NCBI GenBank assembly: GCA_019424135.1
Contig: JAHYZZ010000007.1
Coordinates: 24,313-79,311 of the forward strand
Origin: Lachnospiraceae bacterium
GTDB lineage: Bacteria; Bacillota; Clostridia; Lachnospirales; Lachnospiraceae
Direction of reading: 5' to 3'
DNA: 54,999 nt
The notes under the pieces: model-generated
Told to the model about the DNA's origin: nothing
The model's database searches: none
Seen by the model: only the letters and a program-made list of their open reading frames with translations
Part shown: positions 6,482 through 14,823 of the stretch, in pieces
Layout: each line of letters begins with the position of its first letter
How positions within the stretch are numbered: position 1 is the stretch's first letter
Translations under genes and position numbers: made by a program

Positions 6482-6509
6482 ATTATAGCAAATATGCCTT
6501 AAAAGTCAA
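6482..6509 (-). promoter_or_regulatory. promoter of the antisense RNA
   Basis: Read leftward: TTGACT (6509-6504), 16-base spacer, TATAAT (6487-6482). It faces the toxin gene and no protein gene lies between. Confidence 0.7.
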
Positions 6510-6510
6510 C

Positions 6511-6641
6511 CGTCCCGGTGCTGCCACACCAGGACGGCGATAGACCACTGTTCCGAAGATTACAGTAGTACATTCCGAAAATATTGTATCATCTTCGGGC
6601 AGCCAAAGCAAGAGAACGAAAGTTCGCTGGCTGTTATTTTT
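6511..6641 (+). other. structured non-coding stretch upstream of the recombinase
   Basis: Three inverted repeats occur in a row: CGTCC-N-GGTG/CACC-N-GGACG (6511-6536); CCGAAGAT (6553-6560) with ATCTTCGG (6591-6598); and AGCCA (6601-6605) with TGGCT (6628-6632), containing GAAC/GTTC, followed by TTATTTTT like a terminator. No credible ORF. It could be a small RNA, an attenuator, or binding sites controlling the recombinase. Confidence 0.4.
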
Positions 6642-6681
6642 GTACCTATTTTTCAATATAATGCAAAAGGGAGATGATCTT

Positions 6682-8079
6682 ATGCCAAGCAAAATCCTAC
6701 GCTGTGCCATCTATATCCGCGTATCCACGGCGGAACAGATGATGCACGGGAAATCCCTGCAAGCCCAGCAGGAATACCTAGCACGCTATGCATCTGAGCA
6801 CGGCATGATCGTAGCCGGAGTCTATGCAGATGAAGGCAAAACCGCCAGGAAAGAGCTGAAAAAGCGAAAAGCGATCCATGCCCTTCTGGAGGACGTAAAG
6901 GCCGGAAAAATCGATGTAATTCTGTTCTGGAGGCTGGATAGGTGGTTCCGTAATATGTCTGATTTCTACAAAGTCCAGGATATCCTGGACGCCTGCCAAG
7001 TCCGTTGGATCTCTGCCTCAGAGCCAGGAATTAACATGGAAACCAGGGATGGTCGGCTACAGTTGAATGTAGTTCTATCAATTGGCCAGAATGAGGTAGA
7101 TACCACCTCAGAGCGTATCAAATTTGTCAACGAGGCATCTATCCGCCAAGGAAAGGTCATATTTGGGGACAGCAATATGCCCCGCGGTTATAAGGTAGGA
7201 ATCGTAGACGGGAAGAAATGTATGGTCAAGGATCTGGAAGAAGAAGAAATGGTCAATGCTTTCTATGATTATTTTGAACAACATCAGAGCAAACAGGGGA
7301 CGCTTAAATATATGCAGCAACATTATGATCCAGATTTTTCCTATGGCATACTTCGAACCATGCTTTCCAGTGAGTTCTACAAAGGAACCTACCGAGGGAT
7401 CCCCTACTGCCCTGCTTACGTTTCAGAGGAACGCTGGGCAAGGATCCAGAAGATCAGCAGGAAGAATATCAAACATACGCCTTCCGGCCGGGTTTATCTG
7501 TTTTCTGGTCTTATCCGCTGTCCTATATGTGGCCAGAAGTTGGCCGGAACAGGCTGCTCTTCTATTATTAACCGTAAGACACGAGAAAAGCGTACATACT
7601 GTTACTACCGATGCAACCGAGCCATGATTGACCGGATTTGCCCCAATACACACAGGGTCAGCCAGAATCTGATTGAAACATATCTGTTGGATCATCTGGA
7701 AGAAGAATACCAGGGATACCGGATCCGGTGCGAAAAGATTGAAGAAAAAAAAGAAAAGGTACGCAAGACACGTACCCCGGAGAAATTGCAAGAAGAGTTG
7801 GAACGGCTGAATATCCTGTTTCAAAAGGGACGGATCGAATGGGACTACTACAGCGAAGAGTACGACCGCATCGAAAACGAACTGAAAGAACTGCTGCATA
7901 CCAGTCCAGAACCAGAGATTCCAAAAGATTTCACCTATTTGGAAGAACTCCTGCAAGAAGATTTCAAGAGTATCTATCAAAAATTATCTCCAGAAAACCG
8001 CCAGGCCTTCTGGAGATCAACTGTCCGGGAAATCCATCTAAAAAAAGATGCTACCGTAAAAAATGTGGACTTTTTATAG
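6682..8079 (+). CDS. large serine recombinase (phage integrase)
   Basis: A 465-residue protein. The N-terminal resolvase domain (about 1-145) has the catalytic serine in YIRVSTAEQ (Ser15) and FWRLDRWFR. A recombinase domain follows (about 160-260), then a zinc ribbon (RCPICGQKL at about 288, later YYRCNRA...C). A coiled coil (about 345-420) comes next, and the C-terminal part contains SIYQKLSPENRQAFWRSTVR. This is the standard large serine integrase plan. It inserts and, with a directionality factor, excises the element at att sites. ATG chosen from AAGGGAG. The gene ends at the element border, and the adjoining host gene is interrupted, so it is the integrase of this element. Confidence 0.92.
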   Translation: MPSKILRCAIYIRVSTAEQMMHGKSLQAQQEYLARYASEHGMIVAGVYADEGKTARKELKKRKAIHALLEDVKAGKIDVILFWRLDRWFRNMSDFYKVQDILDACQVRWISASEPGINMETRDGRLQLNVVLSIGQNEVDTTSERIKFVNEASIRQGKVIFGDSNMPRGYKVGIVDGKKCMVKDLEEEEMVNAFYDYFEQHQSKQGTLKYMQQHYDPDFSYGILRTMLSSEFYKGTYRGIPYCPAYVSEERWARIQKISRKNIKHTPSGRVYLFSGLIRCPICGQKLAGTGCSSIINRKTREKRTYCYYRCNRAMIDRICPNTHRVSQNLIETYLLDHLEEEYQGYRIRCEKIEEKKEKVRKTRTPEKLQEELERLNILFQKGRIEWDYYSEEYDRIENELKELLHTSPEPEIPKDFTYLEELLQEDFKSIYQKLSPENRQAFWRSTVREIHLKKDATVKNVDFL

Positions 8080-8352
8080 AATGTCTTGGCCTAACCTGCG
8101 AACTCCAAACCCACACACCAGATCAAGATCAATCCCTTCATCTTCAAAATATTTTTCTTCAATTGCCACATACATCGGCGCATAAAAAATCGAATGTGCC
8201 ACCTCATTTAATGTGACCTTCGTAACTTCCTCTGGTTCCGAATCTTTTACAGAACCAGAAGTTTCTGTGCCATCCTTCTCGCCAGAACATGCTGTAAACA
8301 TTGAAAATATCATCACCAGCGTAAGGCAGATTCCCAGTAAATGTTTCTTCAT
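8074..8352 (-). pseudogene. NMT1/THI5-like ABC substrate-binding lipoprotein, cut by element insertion
   Basis: 92 codons remain. A lipoprotein signal peptide (LLGICLTLVMIFSMFTAC) is followed by a linker and VTLNEVAHSIFYAPMYVAIE plus KYFEDEGIDLDLVCGFG, the N-terminal signature of NMT1/THI5-like solute-binding proteins (about 330 residues when intact). The frame then runs nine codons into element DNA and stops. The start at 8352 follows AAGGAGGATTCAG. Known relatives bind thiamine precursors, sulfonates or similar small organic molecules; the ligand cannot be told from the fragment. The rest of the gene should sit beyond the element's left end. As it stands, the product is a short secreted lipopeptide without a binding site. 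Confidence 0.85.
8080..8107. other. right attachment junction of the integrated element (approximate)
   Basis: Directly after the recombinase stop, the leftward substrate-binding-protein frame loses similarity to its family: the family-like sequence stops at CGFG (codons ending at 8105) and is followed by VRRLGQDIL and a stop. The crossover must lie in or close to this stretch. The core bases cannot be fixed without the left end, which is outside the window. Confidence 0.6.
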
Positions 8353-8414
8353 CTGAATCCTCCTTATAACTCTTAATGATATCAATATATTCATATAAGG
8401 ATAATCCGTGACAT

Positions 8415-9266
8415 CTACCGTATAATCCTATGAATCTGCCGATACTCCCGGGGTGCCATCTTGTATATCCTCTTAAACGCACGAGAAAAATGAAGAGCAT
8501 TGGGATAACCCACCGCAGCTCCCACATCACTGACAGGATCATCTGATGTAGTCAAAAGTTCTGCCGCTTTTGCCATGCGGTAATGAACCAAAAATTCCTG
8601 GGGGGACTGTCCGATCACATTTTTAAATATTTTTCCAAAATAGCTACGGTCAAGTCGACAACTTTTTGCTATATCCTCCACCGTTATATCCTGTGCATAA
8701 TGCTCTGAAATAAAGCTGATTGCCTCTTTTGCATAAAAATCGCTCATCCGTCCTTCCTGCCTCTTTTTCCTGGTATTCGAATACCGGATCAACTTATCCA
8801 TCAAAAGATAAAACCTTCCGATCATTTCCATCGAAGAACTATTCTCACGAAAAACAAGCTCCTGCATTTCCTCCCCGATTTCAAAAGCATGCTCTTGTGA
8901 ATCGGGGCTATACACAGGATTCAGATAAGAAATTCCTGCCGCTTCGATACACTCTTTTGCTCTTAGTCCATTGAATTCGATCCACATATAAGTCCATGGC
9001 TCCTTTTCATCAGCCATGTAACTATTCACATATCCAGGTTCAATGATAAATCCAGAATCCTTCTTCAGTGCAAACTCCTGCATATGATTTTTTTCATCGT
9101 TGGCACGCAAATTTCCTTTCCCTGATAGGATATAATGAAATAAATAATTATTCCTTACATATGGCCCAAAGGAATGCAGAGGGCTACATTTTTCATATCC
9201 ATACTGCATAATTGTCAAGTCGATAAAATGCTCGTCTCTAAAAATCGAAAACTTTGTCTCTCCCAT
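8415..9266 (-). CDS. AraC-family regulator of the alpha-galactoside operon
   Basis: A 283-residue protein. An N-terminal cupin-like sugar-sensing domain (about 1-160) includes FHYILSGKGNLRANDEK. The C-terminal double helix-turn-helix domain (about 185-283) contains ITVEDIAKSCRLDRSYFGKI and VGYPNALHFSRAFKRIYKMA, followed by PREYR, the AraC signature. It is of the MsmR/RafR type. It lies divergent from the solute-binding protein gene, and the 264-base intergenic region carries promoters for both directions, so it is the likely activator of the downstream transporter and alpha-galactosidase. The start at 9266 follows TTGGAGGGGCAGAAA; an upstream in-frame ATG lacks this. The truncated NMT1-like gene begins 62 bases after its stop. 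Confidence 0.85.
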   Translation of the reverse strand: MGETKFSIFRDEHFIDLTIMQYGYEKCSPLHSFGPYVRNNYLFHYILSGKGNLRANDEKNHMQEFALKKDSGFIIEPGYVNSYMADEKEPWTYMWIEFNGLRAKECIEAAGISYLNPVYSPDSQEHAFEIGEEMQELVFRENSSSMEMIGRFYLLMDKLIRYSNTRKKRQEGRMSDFYAKEAISFISEHYAQDITVEDIAKSCRLDRSYFGKIFKNVIGQSPQEFLVHYRMAKAAELLTTSDDPVSDVGAAVGYPNALHFSRAFKRIYKMAPREYRQIHRIIR

Positions 9267-9355
9267 TTTCTGCCCCTCCAAGATGCATTGTATCATTTTA
9301 CTAATTTTTGCTTTTTATTTTATTAAATTTTCACAAAATTCTCTCTTCATTTATC

Positions 9356-9385
9356 ATTATATACCATAATGCGTCTATACTTCAA
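9356..9385 (-). promoter_or_regulatory. promoter of the AraC regulator
   Basis: Leftward TTGAAG (9385-9380), 18-base spacer, TATAAT (9361-9356). It ends 90 bases before the regulator start. Confidence 0.5.
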
Positions 9386-9427
9386 CTATTTGCTTTAAAT
9401 CACGCATTTGGGTAAGATTGAGACCCA

Positions 9428-9456
9428 TTGGTATATATACATTTTTTCGTTAAAAT
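9428..9456 (+). promoter_or_regulatory. promoter of the alpha-galactoside transport operon
   Basis: TTGGTA (9428-9433), 17 bases, TAAAAT (9451-9456), 75 bases before the solute-binding protein start. The weak -35 fits an activator-dependent promoter of the AraC type. Confidence 0.5.
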
Positions 9457-9530
9457 GCTATCATTTGAATCAGCTTATAGCAAAATATTCATGCACTTTG
9501 TACATTGCATGACAAAAGGAGAGGTGTGGA

Positions 9531-10817
9531 ATGAAAAAGAAAGTGACTGCTGTACTTCTCGTACTGACATTGCTTCTCAGCATGGCAGCTGTAGCAGGCT
9601 GCGGCAGCGATTCTAGCGCTGACGGAGTAACCGAGATCGAGATTATACAGTACAAAATGGAAGCAACCGACTATTTTGACGCACTGGAAGACGAATTCAA
9701 CGAGACACATGATGATATTCATCTGACCATTGATTCCCCCAATGATGCGTCCACTATCATGAGAACTCGCTTTATCCGCGAAGACTACCCTGATATCATC
9801 GGCATCGGCGGTGATATTAACTACTCTTATTATGTTGATGCCGAGATCCTTGCCGACTTATCCGACTGGGACGGTATGGCGGATATCAAACAGTCCTATC
9901 TTGATATCGCAGAGGGACTGGAGATTGTTCCGACAGACGGAACTTTTATCGCTCCATATATGGCAAATGCAGCCGGAATCCTTTATAACAAGGATCTATT
10001 TGAAGAACACGGCTGGGAAATCCCCACTACATGGGATGAACTGATTTCACTTTGCAAGGATATCCAGGCAGAAGGTATTCTTCCCTTCTACTTCGGTTTC
10101 CGTGATACATGGACCTGCCTGGCTCCATGGAACGCAATTGCAGTAGACTTGGCTCCTGCTGATATCTGTCAGCAGGTAAACAAAGGAGAGACAACCTTCT
10201 CTGATGCCTACCGGGAGGCAGCCGAAAAGTACATCCAGCTGATGGATTATGGTCCGGACGATCCGGCAGCGTATGGATATAATGATGCATGTACTGCATT
10301 TGCAAGAGGTGAAGCGGCTATGTATCCAATCGGAAGCTATGCGATCCCGCAGATCCTGTCTGTAAATCCAGATTTAAATATTGATTCCTTTGTAATGCCT
10401 GCAAACGATGATCCGAATGGCAATACACTAAACTCCGGTATTGACCTTGGCTTCTGTGTAACAGCAGCCTGTGAAAATAAGGAAGCAGCATACGAAGTAC
10501 TGGACTTCTTATATGAAGACGAAAACATACAGGCTTACATGGACGACCAGAATGCGGTCTCCTGTAAAGAAGGAGATTTCACTATTTCACCGATGCTTGA
10601 CGGTATGAATGACTACATCACTTCCGGCAACATGACAGACTATCAGGACCATTACTATCCTTCCGAAATGGCTGTTGATGCGATCCTGCAGACATATGTC
10701 CTTGACAAAGATACCGATGCTTTCCTGAAGAGATTTGACACAGACTGGCAACGGTATAACCGCGATACCATCCGTGAGGTACAGGAATATGAAGAAGAAC
10801 ACGGCAGTACAAAATAG
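9531..10817 (+). CDS. msmE: family 1 extracellular solute-binding lipoprotein (MsmE/RafE type)
   Basis: 428 residues with a lipoprotein signal (LTLLLSMAAVAGC, lipid Cys23) and the mixed alpha/beta body of family 1 sugar-binding proteins: ITRIxL-like start EIEIIQYKMEATDYFDALED, ANAAGILYNKDLFEEHGWEI with PTTWDEL, and the C-terminal AAYEVLDFLYEDENIQ. Known family role: capture of oligosaccharides outside the membrane for an ABC importer. The downstream alpha-galactosidase suggests melibiose, raffinose or stachyose as ligands (inference from context). It is the first gene of the operon; the permease follows after 18 bases. RBS AAAAGGAGAGGTGTGGA. Confidence 0.88.
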   Translation: MKKKVTAVLLVLTLLLSMAAVAGCGSDSSADGVTEIEIIQYKMEATDYFDALEDEFNETHDDIHLTIDSPNDASTIMRTRFIREDYPDIIGIGGDINYSYYVDAEILADLSDWDGMADIKQSYLDIAEGLEIVPTDGTFIAPYMANAAGILYNKDLFEEHGWEIPTTWDELISLCKDIQAEGILPFYFGFRDTWTCLAPWNAIAVDLAPADICQQVNKGETTFSDAYREAAEKYIQLMDYGPDDPAAYGYNDACTAFARGEAAMYPIGSYAIPQILSVNPDLNIDSFVMPANDDPNGNTLNSGIDLGFCVTAACENKEAAYEVLDFLYEDENIQAYMDDQNAVSCKEGDFTISPMLDGMNDYITSGNMTDYQDHYYPSEMAVDAILQTYVLDKDTDAFLKRFDTDWQRYNRDTIREVQEYEEEHGSTK

Positions 10818-10835
10818 GAAAGGAGTGGGGATAGA

Positions 10836-11702
10836 ATGAAAAATGAAAGAAAACGTACATTTTTATTGATAACAATACCGATCTTGGCATTGTTTGTATG
10901 TTTCAACACGATACCTTTAATCCGTGGTATTGTTTACAGTTTTACAAACTTCAAAGGATTTGGAACCTACGATTGGGTAGGCTTTAGAAACTACATGGAT
11001 CTGTTTACTGACTCCCGTATTGGCGGTTCTTACCTGTTTACCTTTAAACTTGCAATCGTGGCAACGATTTTGACCAACGTGATCAGCCTGGTTCTGGCAC
11101 TGGGACTGAACGGAAAAATTAAGGGAAAGAGCTTTTTCCGTGCGGCATACTTCCTGCCAAATGTACTTGGCGCACTGGTTGTAGGTTACATTTTCCAGTA
11201 TCTGTTCACCTACATCATTCCTGCGCTGGGCGAAGCTATCGGAAGTCCTGTTTTAAGTCAGAGTCTTCTTTCTAATGAAAATCTGGCATGGTTCGCTATC
11301 GTAATTGTATGCTGCTGGCAGAATATCGCCATGAACACGATCATCTATATCTCCGGTCTTCAGACGGTTCCGGAAGATGTATATGAAGCCGGCGGTCTGG
11401 ACGGTGCAACAGGTTGGAAGCGTTTTCGCCACCTGACCTTTCCACTGATTATTCCGTTCTTTACCATTAACATGGTTCTTTGTGTGAAGAACTTCCTGAT
11501 GGTATTCGATCAGATCATGGCTATGACACAGGGTGGTCCTGCACAGAGTACCGAGTCCATTTCCTTCCTGATCTATAATAATGGTATGAAGGGTGGGGCT
11601 TTCGGTTATCAAAGTGCCAACGCAGTTATCTTCTTCATTGTAATCGTAGCAATTTCTGCTGCCCAGATGAGTATATCCAGTAGGAAGGAGGAACAGTTAT
11701 AA
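10836..11702 (+). CDS. msmF: sugar ABC transporter permease (MsmF type)
   Basis: 288 residues with about six membrane helices beginning FLLITIPILALFVCFNTIPL. The permease EAA loop is visible at YEAGGLDGATGWKRFRHLTF-PLI, the contact site for the ATPase. It belongs to the MalF-like family that imports oligosaccharides. RBS AAAGGAGTGGGGATAGA. The last base of its stop codon is the first base of the next gene's start, so the two permeases are translationally coupled. Confidence 0.88.
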   Translation: MKNERKRTFLLITIPILALFVCFNTIPLIRGIVYSFTNFKGFGTYDWVGFRNYMDLFTDSRIGGSYLFTFKLAIVATILTNVISLVLALGLNGKIKGKSFFRAAYFLPNVLGALVVGYIFQYLFTYIIPALGEAIGSPVLSQSLLSNENLAWFAIVIVCCWQNIAMNTIIYISGLQTVPEDVYEAGGLDGATGWKRFRHLTFPLIIPFFTINMVLCVKNFLMVFDQIMAMTQGGPAQSTESISFLIYNNGMKGGAFGYQSANAVIFFIVIVAISAAQMSISSRKEEQL

Positions 11703-12544
11703 TGAAAGCAAAAATCGGACAAAGAACAAACTGGCCGGTAGTGATTCTTTTAATCCTTGGCTTGAGTACTATTGTTTTCCCATTATATATGGCAATTGTA
11801 ATTGCTTTTAAACAACCGTCTGAAATGACCAATAGCATTTCCGGTATTCTGTCACTCCCATCAAGCTGGAGCTTAAGTAACTTTACAGAAGCCATGGAAG
11901 TCACTGATTTCTGGCACTCCCTGGGGAATAGCGTTCTGATCACTGTTGTAACCGTTATTCTCTCTATCTTGATCCATTCTTTAATGGGTTATGCCATCGG
12001 ACGGAACCGTGCACATAGTAAATTTTATAAATTTGTATACTTATTTGTCGTAAGCGGTATGTTTGTTCCATTCGCAATTCTGATGATGCCTCTGGCAAAA
12101 CAGACTGCTGAACTTGGACTTGCAAATTGGGCTGGCGTAATTATCCTTTATGTGGTATTCTATATGCCGATGAATGTGCTGCTGTACTCCGGATACCTGG
12201 TCAACATTCCAATCGCACTGGAAGAAGCTGCCGAAGTAGACGGTGCAAGCACCTGGAGCACCTATTGGAAAATTATCTTCCCTATCATGAAGCCCATGCA
12301 TGCAACAGTTGCCATCATCACAGCACTGGCCGTATGGAATGACGTAATGACGCCTTTAATTATCATGGCTGGTACCGGACAGAACACCCTGCCTCTGGCA
12401 CAGTTAAACTTCCAGACACAATTCGGAACTAACTATAACCTGGCGTTTGCCTCATATCTGCTGGCATTGATCCCGATCTTGATTTTCTACGTGATCTGCC
12501 AGAAACAGATTTTAAATGGCGTTGTAAACGGTGCGGTCAAATAA
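11702..12544 (+). CDS. msmG: sugar ABC transporter permease (MsmG type)
   Basis: 280 residues, about six membrane helices starting WPVVILLILGLSTIVFPLYM. The EAA loop is EEAAEVDGASTWSTYWKIIF-PIM. MalG-like second half of the importer. It overlaps the preceding permease stop by one base. No ATP-binding subunit follows: the next gene is the alpha-galactosidase. The transporter must therefore borrow an ATPase (MsmK-like) encoded elsewhere, as is known for several Firmicutes multi-sugar importers. Confidence 0.88.
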   Translation: MKAKIGQRTNWPVVILLILGLSTIVFPLYMAIVIAFKQPSEMTNSISGILSLPSSWSLSNFTEAMEVTDFWHSLGNSVLITVVTVILSILIHSLMGYAIGRNRAHSKFYKFVYLFVVSGMFVPFAILMMPLAKQTAELGLANWAGVIILYVVFYMPMNVLLYSGYLVNIPIALEEAAEVDGASTWSTYWKIIFPIMKPMHATVAIITALAVWNDVMTPLIIMAGTGQNTLPLAQLNFQTQFGTNYNLAFASYLLALIPILIFYVICQKQILNGVVNGAVK

Positions 12545-12575
12545 CAGATATTAACTTTGAAACGAGGGCAAACTT

Positions 12576-14765
12576 ATGGCAATTTTACTTGACAGCGAAA
12601 ACAACGTTTTTACATTGCAGACAGACCATAGTATGTACCAGATGAAAGCAGACAGGTATGGAGTATTACTCCATACCTGGTTTGGCGAAAAAGGGACAAA
12701 TTTTGACTACTCCTATCTGATCACCTATGCAGACCGTGGTTTTTCTGGCAACCCATATGAAGTTGAAGACGAACGTACCTACTCACTAGATGCACTTCCT
12801 CAGGAATACCCCACTTACGGGAGCGGAGACTACCGCGAAAGTGCCTTAAAAGTACGGTATCCTGACGGGACTACCTCTTGTGAACTTCGTTATGTAAAAC
12901 ATCAACTTCTGGAAGGGAAGTATTCTATTCCCGGACTGCCGGCTATCTATAAAATGCCGGAAAATAAAGCCGATACACTCGTAATTACTCTGGAGGACAC
13001 CCGGAAATTTTTTTATGTTCATCTATACTATGGAGTCATGGAGGATCTGGATATCATTACCCGATCTGTCCGTATAGAAAATCACAGCAATAAACCGATT
13101 TATCTTGAAAATGTGATGAGCACCTGTGTAGATTATCTCCATGGAGAGTTTGATTTTCATACCTTCTATGGGCGGCATGTCAAGGAACGCAATTATCAGC
13201 GTGCAGCAGTTCACCATGGAATTCAGTCTGTGGGAAGCACCCGCGGAATGTCCAGTCACCAATATAACCCGTTTCTGATTCTTTCAGATAAAAACACGAC
13301 GGAGACCTTTGGAAATTGTTACGGTTTTTCATTCTTGTACAGCGGTGACTTTCTCGGAAGCGCTGAATTCGACACCTACAACCAAACACGAGTCCTTTTG
13401 GGAATCAATTCCGGAAATTTCCAGTATTGTTTGGAACCGGATGAGACTTTCTGTTCCCCGGAGGTAGCCATGACCTACTCCAGCAAAGGATTAGAGTGTC
13501 TGTCCCATACCTATCACAAAGCATATCGCAATAATCTGTGCCGTGGGAAGTTTAAGAAAGCGCACCGTCCGGTTCTTTTGAATAGCTGGGAAGGTGTATA
13601 TTTTGATTTTAATGGCGAAAAGCTGATCCAAATGGCAAAAGATGCCGCTTCCATGGGCATCGAGCTTTTTGTCATGGATGACGGATGGTTTGGAAAGCGT
13701 GACAAAGATGTCTCGGGACTTGGAGACTGGGTGGTCAATGAACAGAAACTGGGGTGTACTCTTGGAGAATTGTCTGAACAAATTCACGCTCTGGGAATGC
13801 AGTTTGGAATCTGGTTCGAGCCAGAATGTGTCAGTGAAGACAGTGACCTGTACCGGGCACATCCGGACTGGGCCTTAAAGGTGCCTGGGAAAGCGCCCAC
13901 GCGTTCCCGTTACCAGCTGGTTCTGGACTTCTCCAGATCCGATGTGCGAGATTTCATCTTCCAGCAGATGTGTCAGGTCCTGGATTCTGCGAAAATCGAA
14001 TACTTGAAATGGGACTTTAACCGAAGCATTACGGATATTTACAGCGCCGTCCTTCCTGCCGAAAAACAAGGAGAGGTTGCTCATCGTTTTATTCTCGGCT
14101 TATACGATATGCTGGACAAGCTTGGCAAGCGCTATCCCGATATGTTGATTGAAGGGTGCTGCGGCGGTGGCGGACGCTTTGATGCCGGCATGCTGTATTA
14201 TTCTCCGCAAATCTGGGGAAGCGACAACACCGATGCCATTGAACGGCTTACCATCCAGTATGGCTCTTCCTTCTGCTATCCGATATCTGCTATCGGCTCC
14301 CACGTATCCCAGTGTCCCAACGAACAGACGGGCCGCTATACGCCGATTGATACCCGTGCCACTGTGGCCATGTCCGGAACCTTTGGCTATGAACTGGATG
14401 TCAACCATATGACTCCGGCAGAAAAAGAAGTCGTAAAGAACCAGATTTTCGAGTTTAAAAAGTATTACGATCTAATCCAGTACGGTAATTACTACCGTCT
14501 GACAGATCCAATGAAAACAAAAGACTATCACTGTTGGCAGTTTGCATCAGAGGATCAAACGGAAGCTCTTCTGTGTGTGGTGGCTCTTCAAATCCGCCCC
14601 AATGGTCCTGGTTGCTGGACGAAACTGCGGGGGCTTGATCCGGATGGGATCTATCTCATAGACGATCAGGAATATCCCGGTAATGTCCTGATGAACGCCG
14701 GGATCCCATTGCCAAAAGCAACAGAAGAATACGAAAGCTTTCGAATCCATATTCAAAGGAAGTAA
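12576..14765 (+). CDS. aga: GH36 alpha-galactosidase
   Basis: 729 residues, the usual length for bacterial group I GH36 enzymes. An N-terminal beta-supersandwich (about 1-330) is followed by the catalytic barrel (about 335-640) and a C-terminal beta domain. Catalytic nucleophile Asp480 is in EYLKWDFNRSITD. The acid/base is Asp550 in IWGSDNTDAIERL. The substrate loop CCGGGGRFD is present. No signal peptide, so it acts in the cytoplasm, removing alpha-1,6-linked galactose from imported melibiose or raffinose-family sugars. It closes the transport operon, 31 bases after the second permease. RBS AACGAGGGCAAACTT is modest. A strong hairpin follows its stop. Confidence 0.95.
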   Translation: MAILLDSENNVFTLQTDHSMYQMKADRYGVLLHTWFGEKGTNFDYSYLITYADRGFSGNPYEVEDERTYSLDALPQEYPTYGSGDYRESALKVRYPDGTTSCELRYVKHQLLEGKYSIPGLPAIYKMPENKADTLVITLEDTRKFFYVHLYYGVMEDLDIITRSVRIENHSNKPIYLENVMSTCVDYLHGEFDFHTFYGRHVKERNYQRAAVHHGIQSVGSTRGMSSHQYNPFLILSDKNTTETFGNCYGFSFLYSGDFLGSAEFDTYNQTRVLLGINSGNFQYCLEPDETFCSPEVAMTYSSKGLECLSHTYHKAYRNNLCRGKFKKAHRPVLLNSWEGVYFDFNGEKLIQMAKDAASMGIELFVMDDGWFGKRDKDVSGLGDWVVNEQKLGCTLGELSEQIHALGMQFGIWFEPECVSEDSDLYRAHPDWALKVPGKAPTRSRYQLVLDFSRSDVRDFIFQQMCQVLDSAKIEYLKWDFNRSITDIYSAVLPAEKQGEVAHRFILGLYDMLDKLGKRYPDMLIEGCCGGGGRFDAGMLYYSPQIWGSDNTDAIERLTIQYGSSFCYPISAIGSHVSQCPNEQTGRYTPIDTRATVAMSGTFGYELDVNHMTPAEKEVVKNQIFEFKKYYDLIQYGNYYRLTDPMKTKDYHCWQFASEDQTEALLCVVALQIRPNGPGCWTKLRGLDPDGIYLIDDQEYPGNVLMNAGIPLPKATEEYESFRIHIQRK

Positions 14766-14776
14766 TCGAAATACGG

Positions 14777-14810
14777 CAGGCGGTTGCGAGAATCTTCTCA
14801 CAGCCGCCTG
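14777..14810. terminator. terminator shared by aga and hydA (convergent)
   Basis: CAGGCGG (14777-14783) pairs with CCGCCTG (14804-14810), with an inner GAGAA/TTCTC stem. It is followed by TTTCATTT on the + strand. It separates two convergent genes, so it can serve both, though the minus side has a poorer T-run. Confidence 0.75.
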
Positions 14811-14823
14811 TTTCATTTAATCA

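Noticed and set aside
7423..7980. Leftward open frame of 185 codons inside the recombinase gene
   Set aside because: Antisense shadow of the serine recombinase; phenylalanine-rich, no recognisable domain, no ribosome site.
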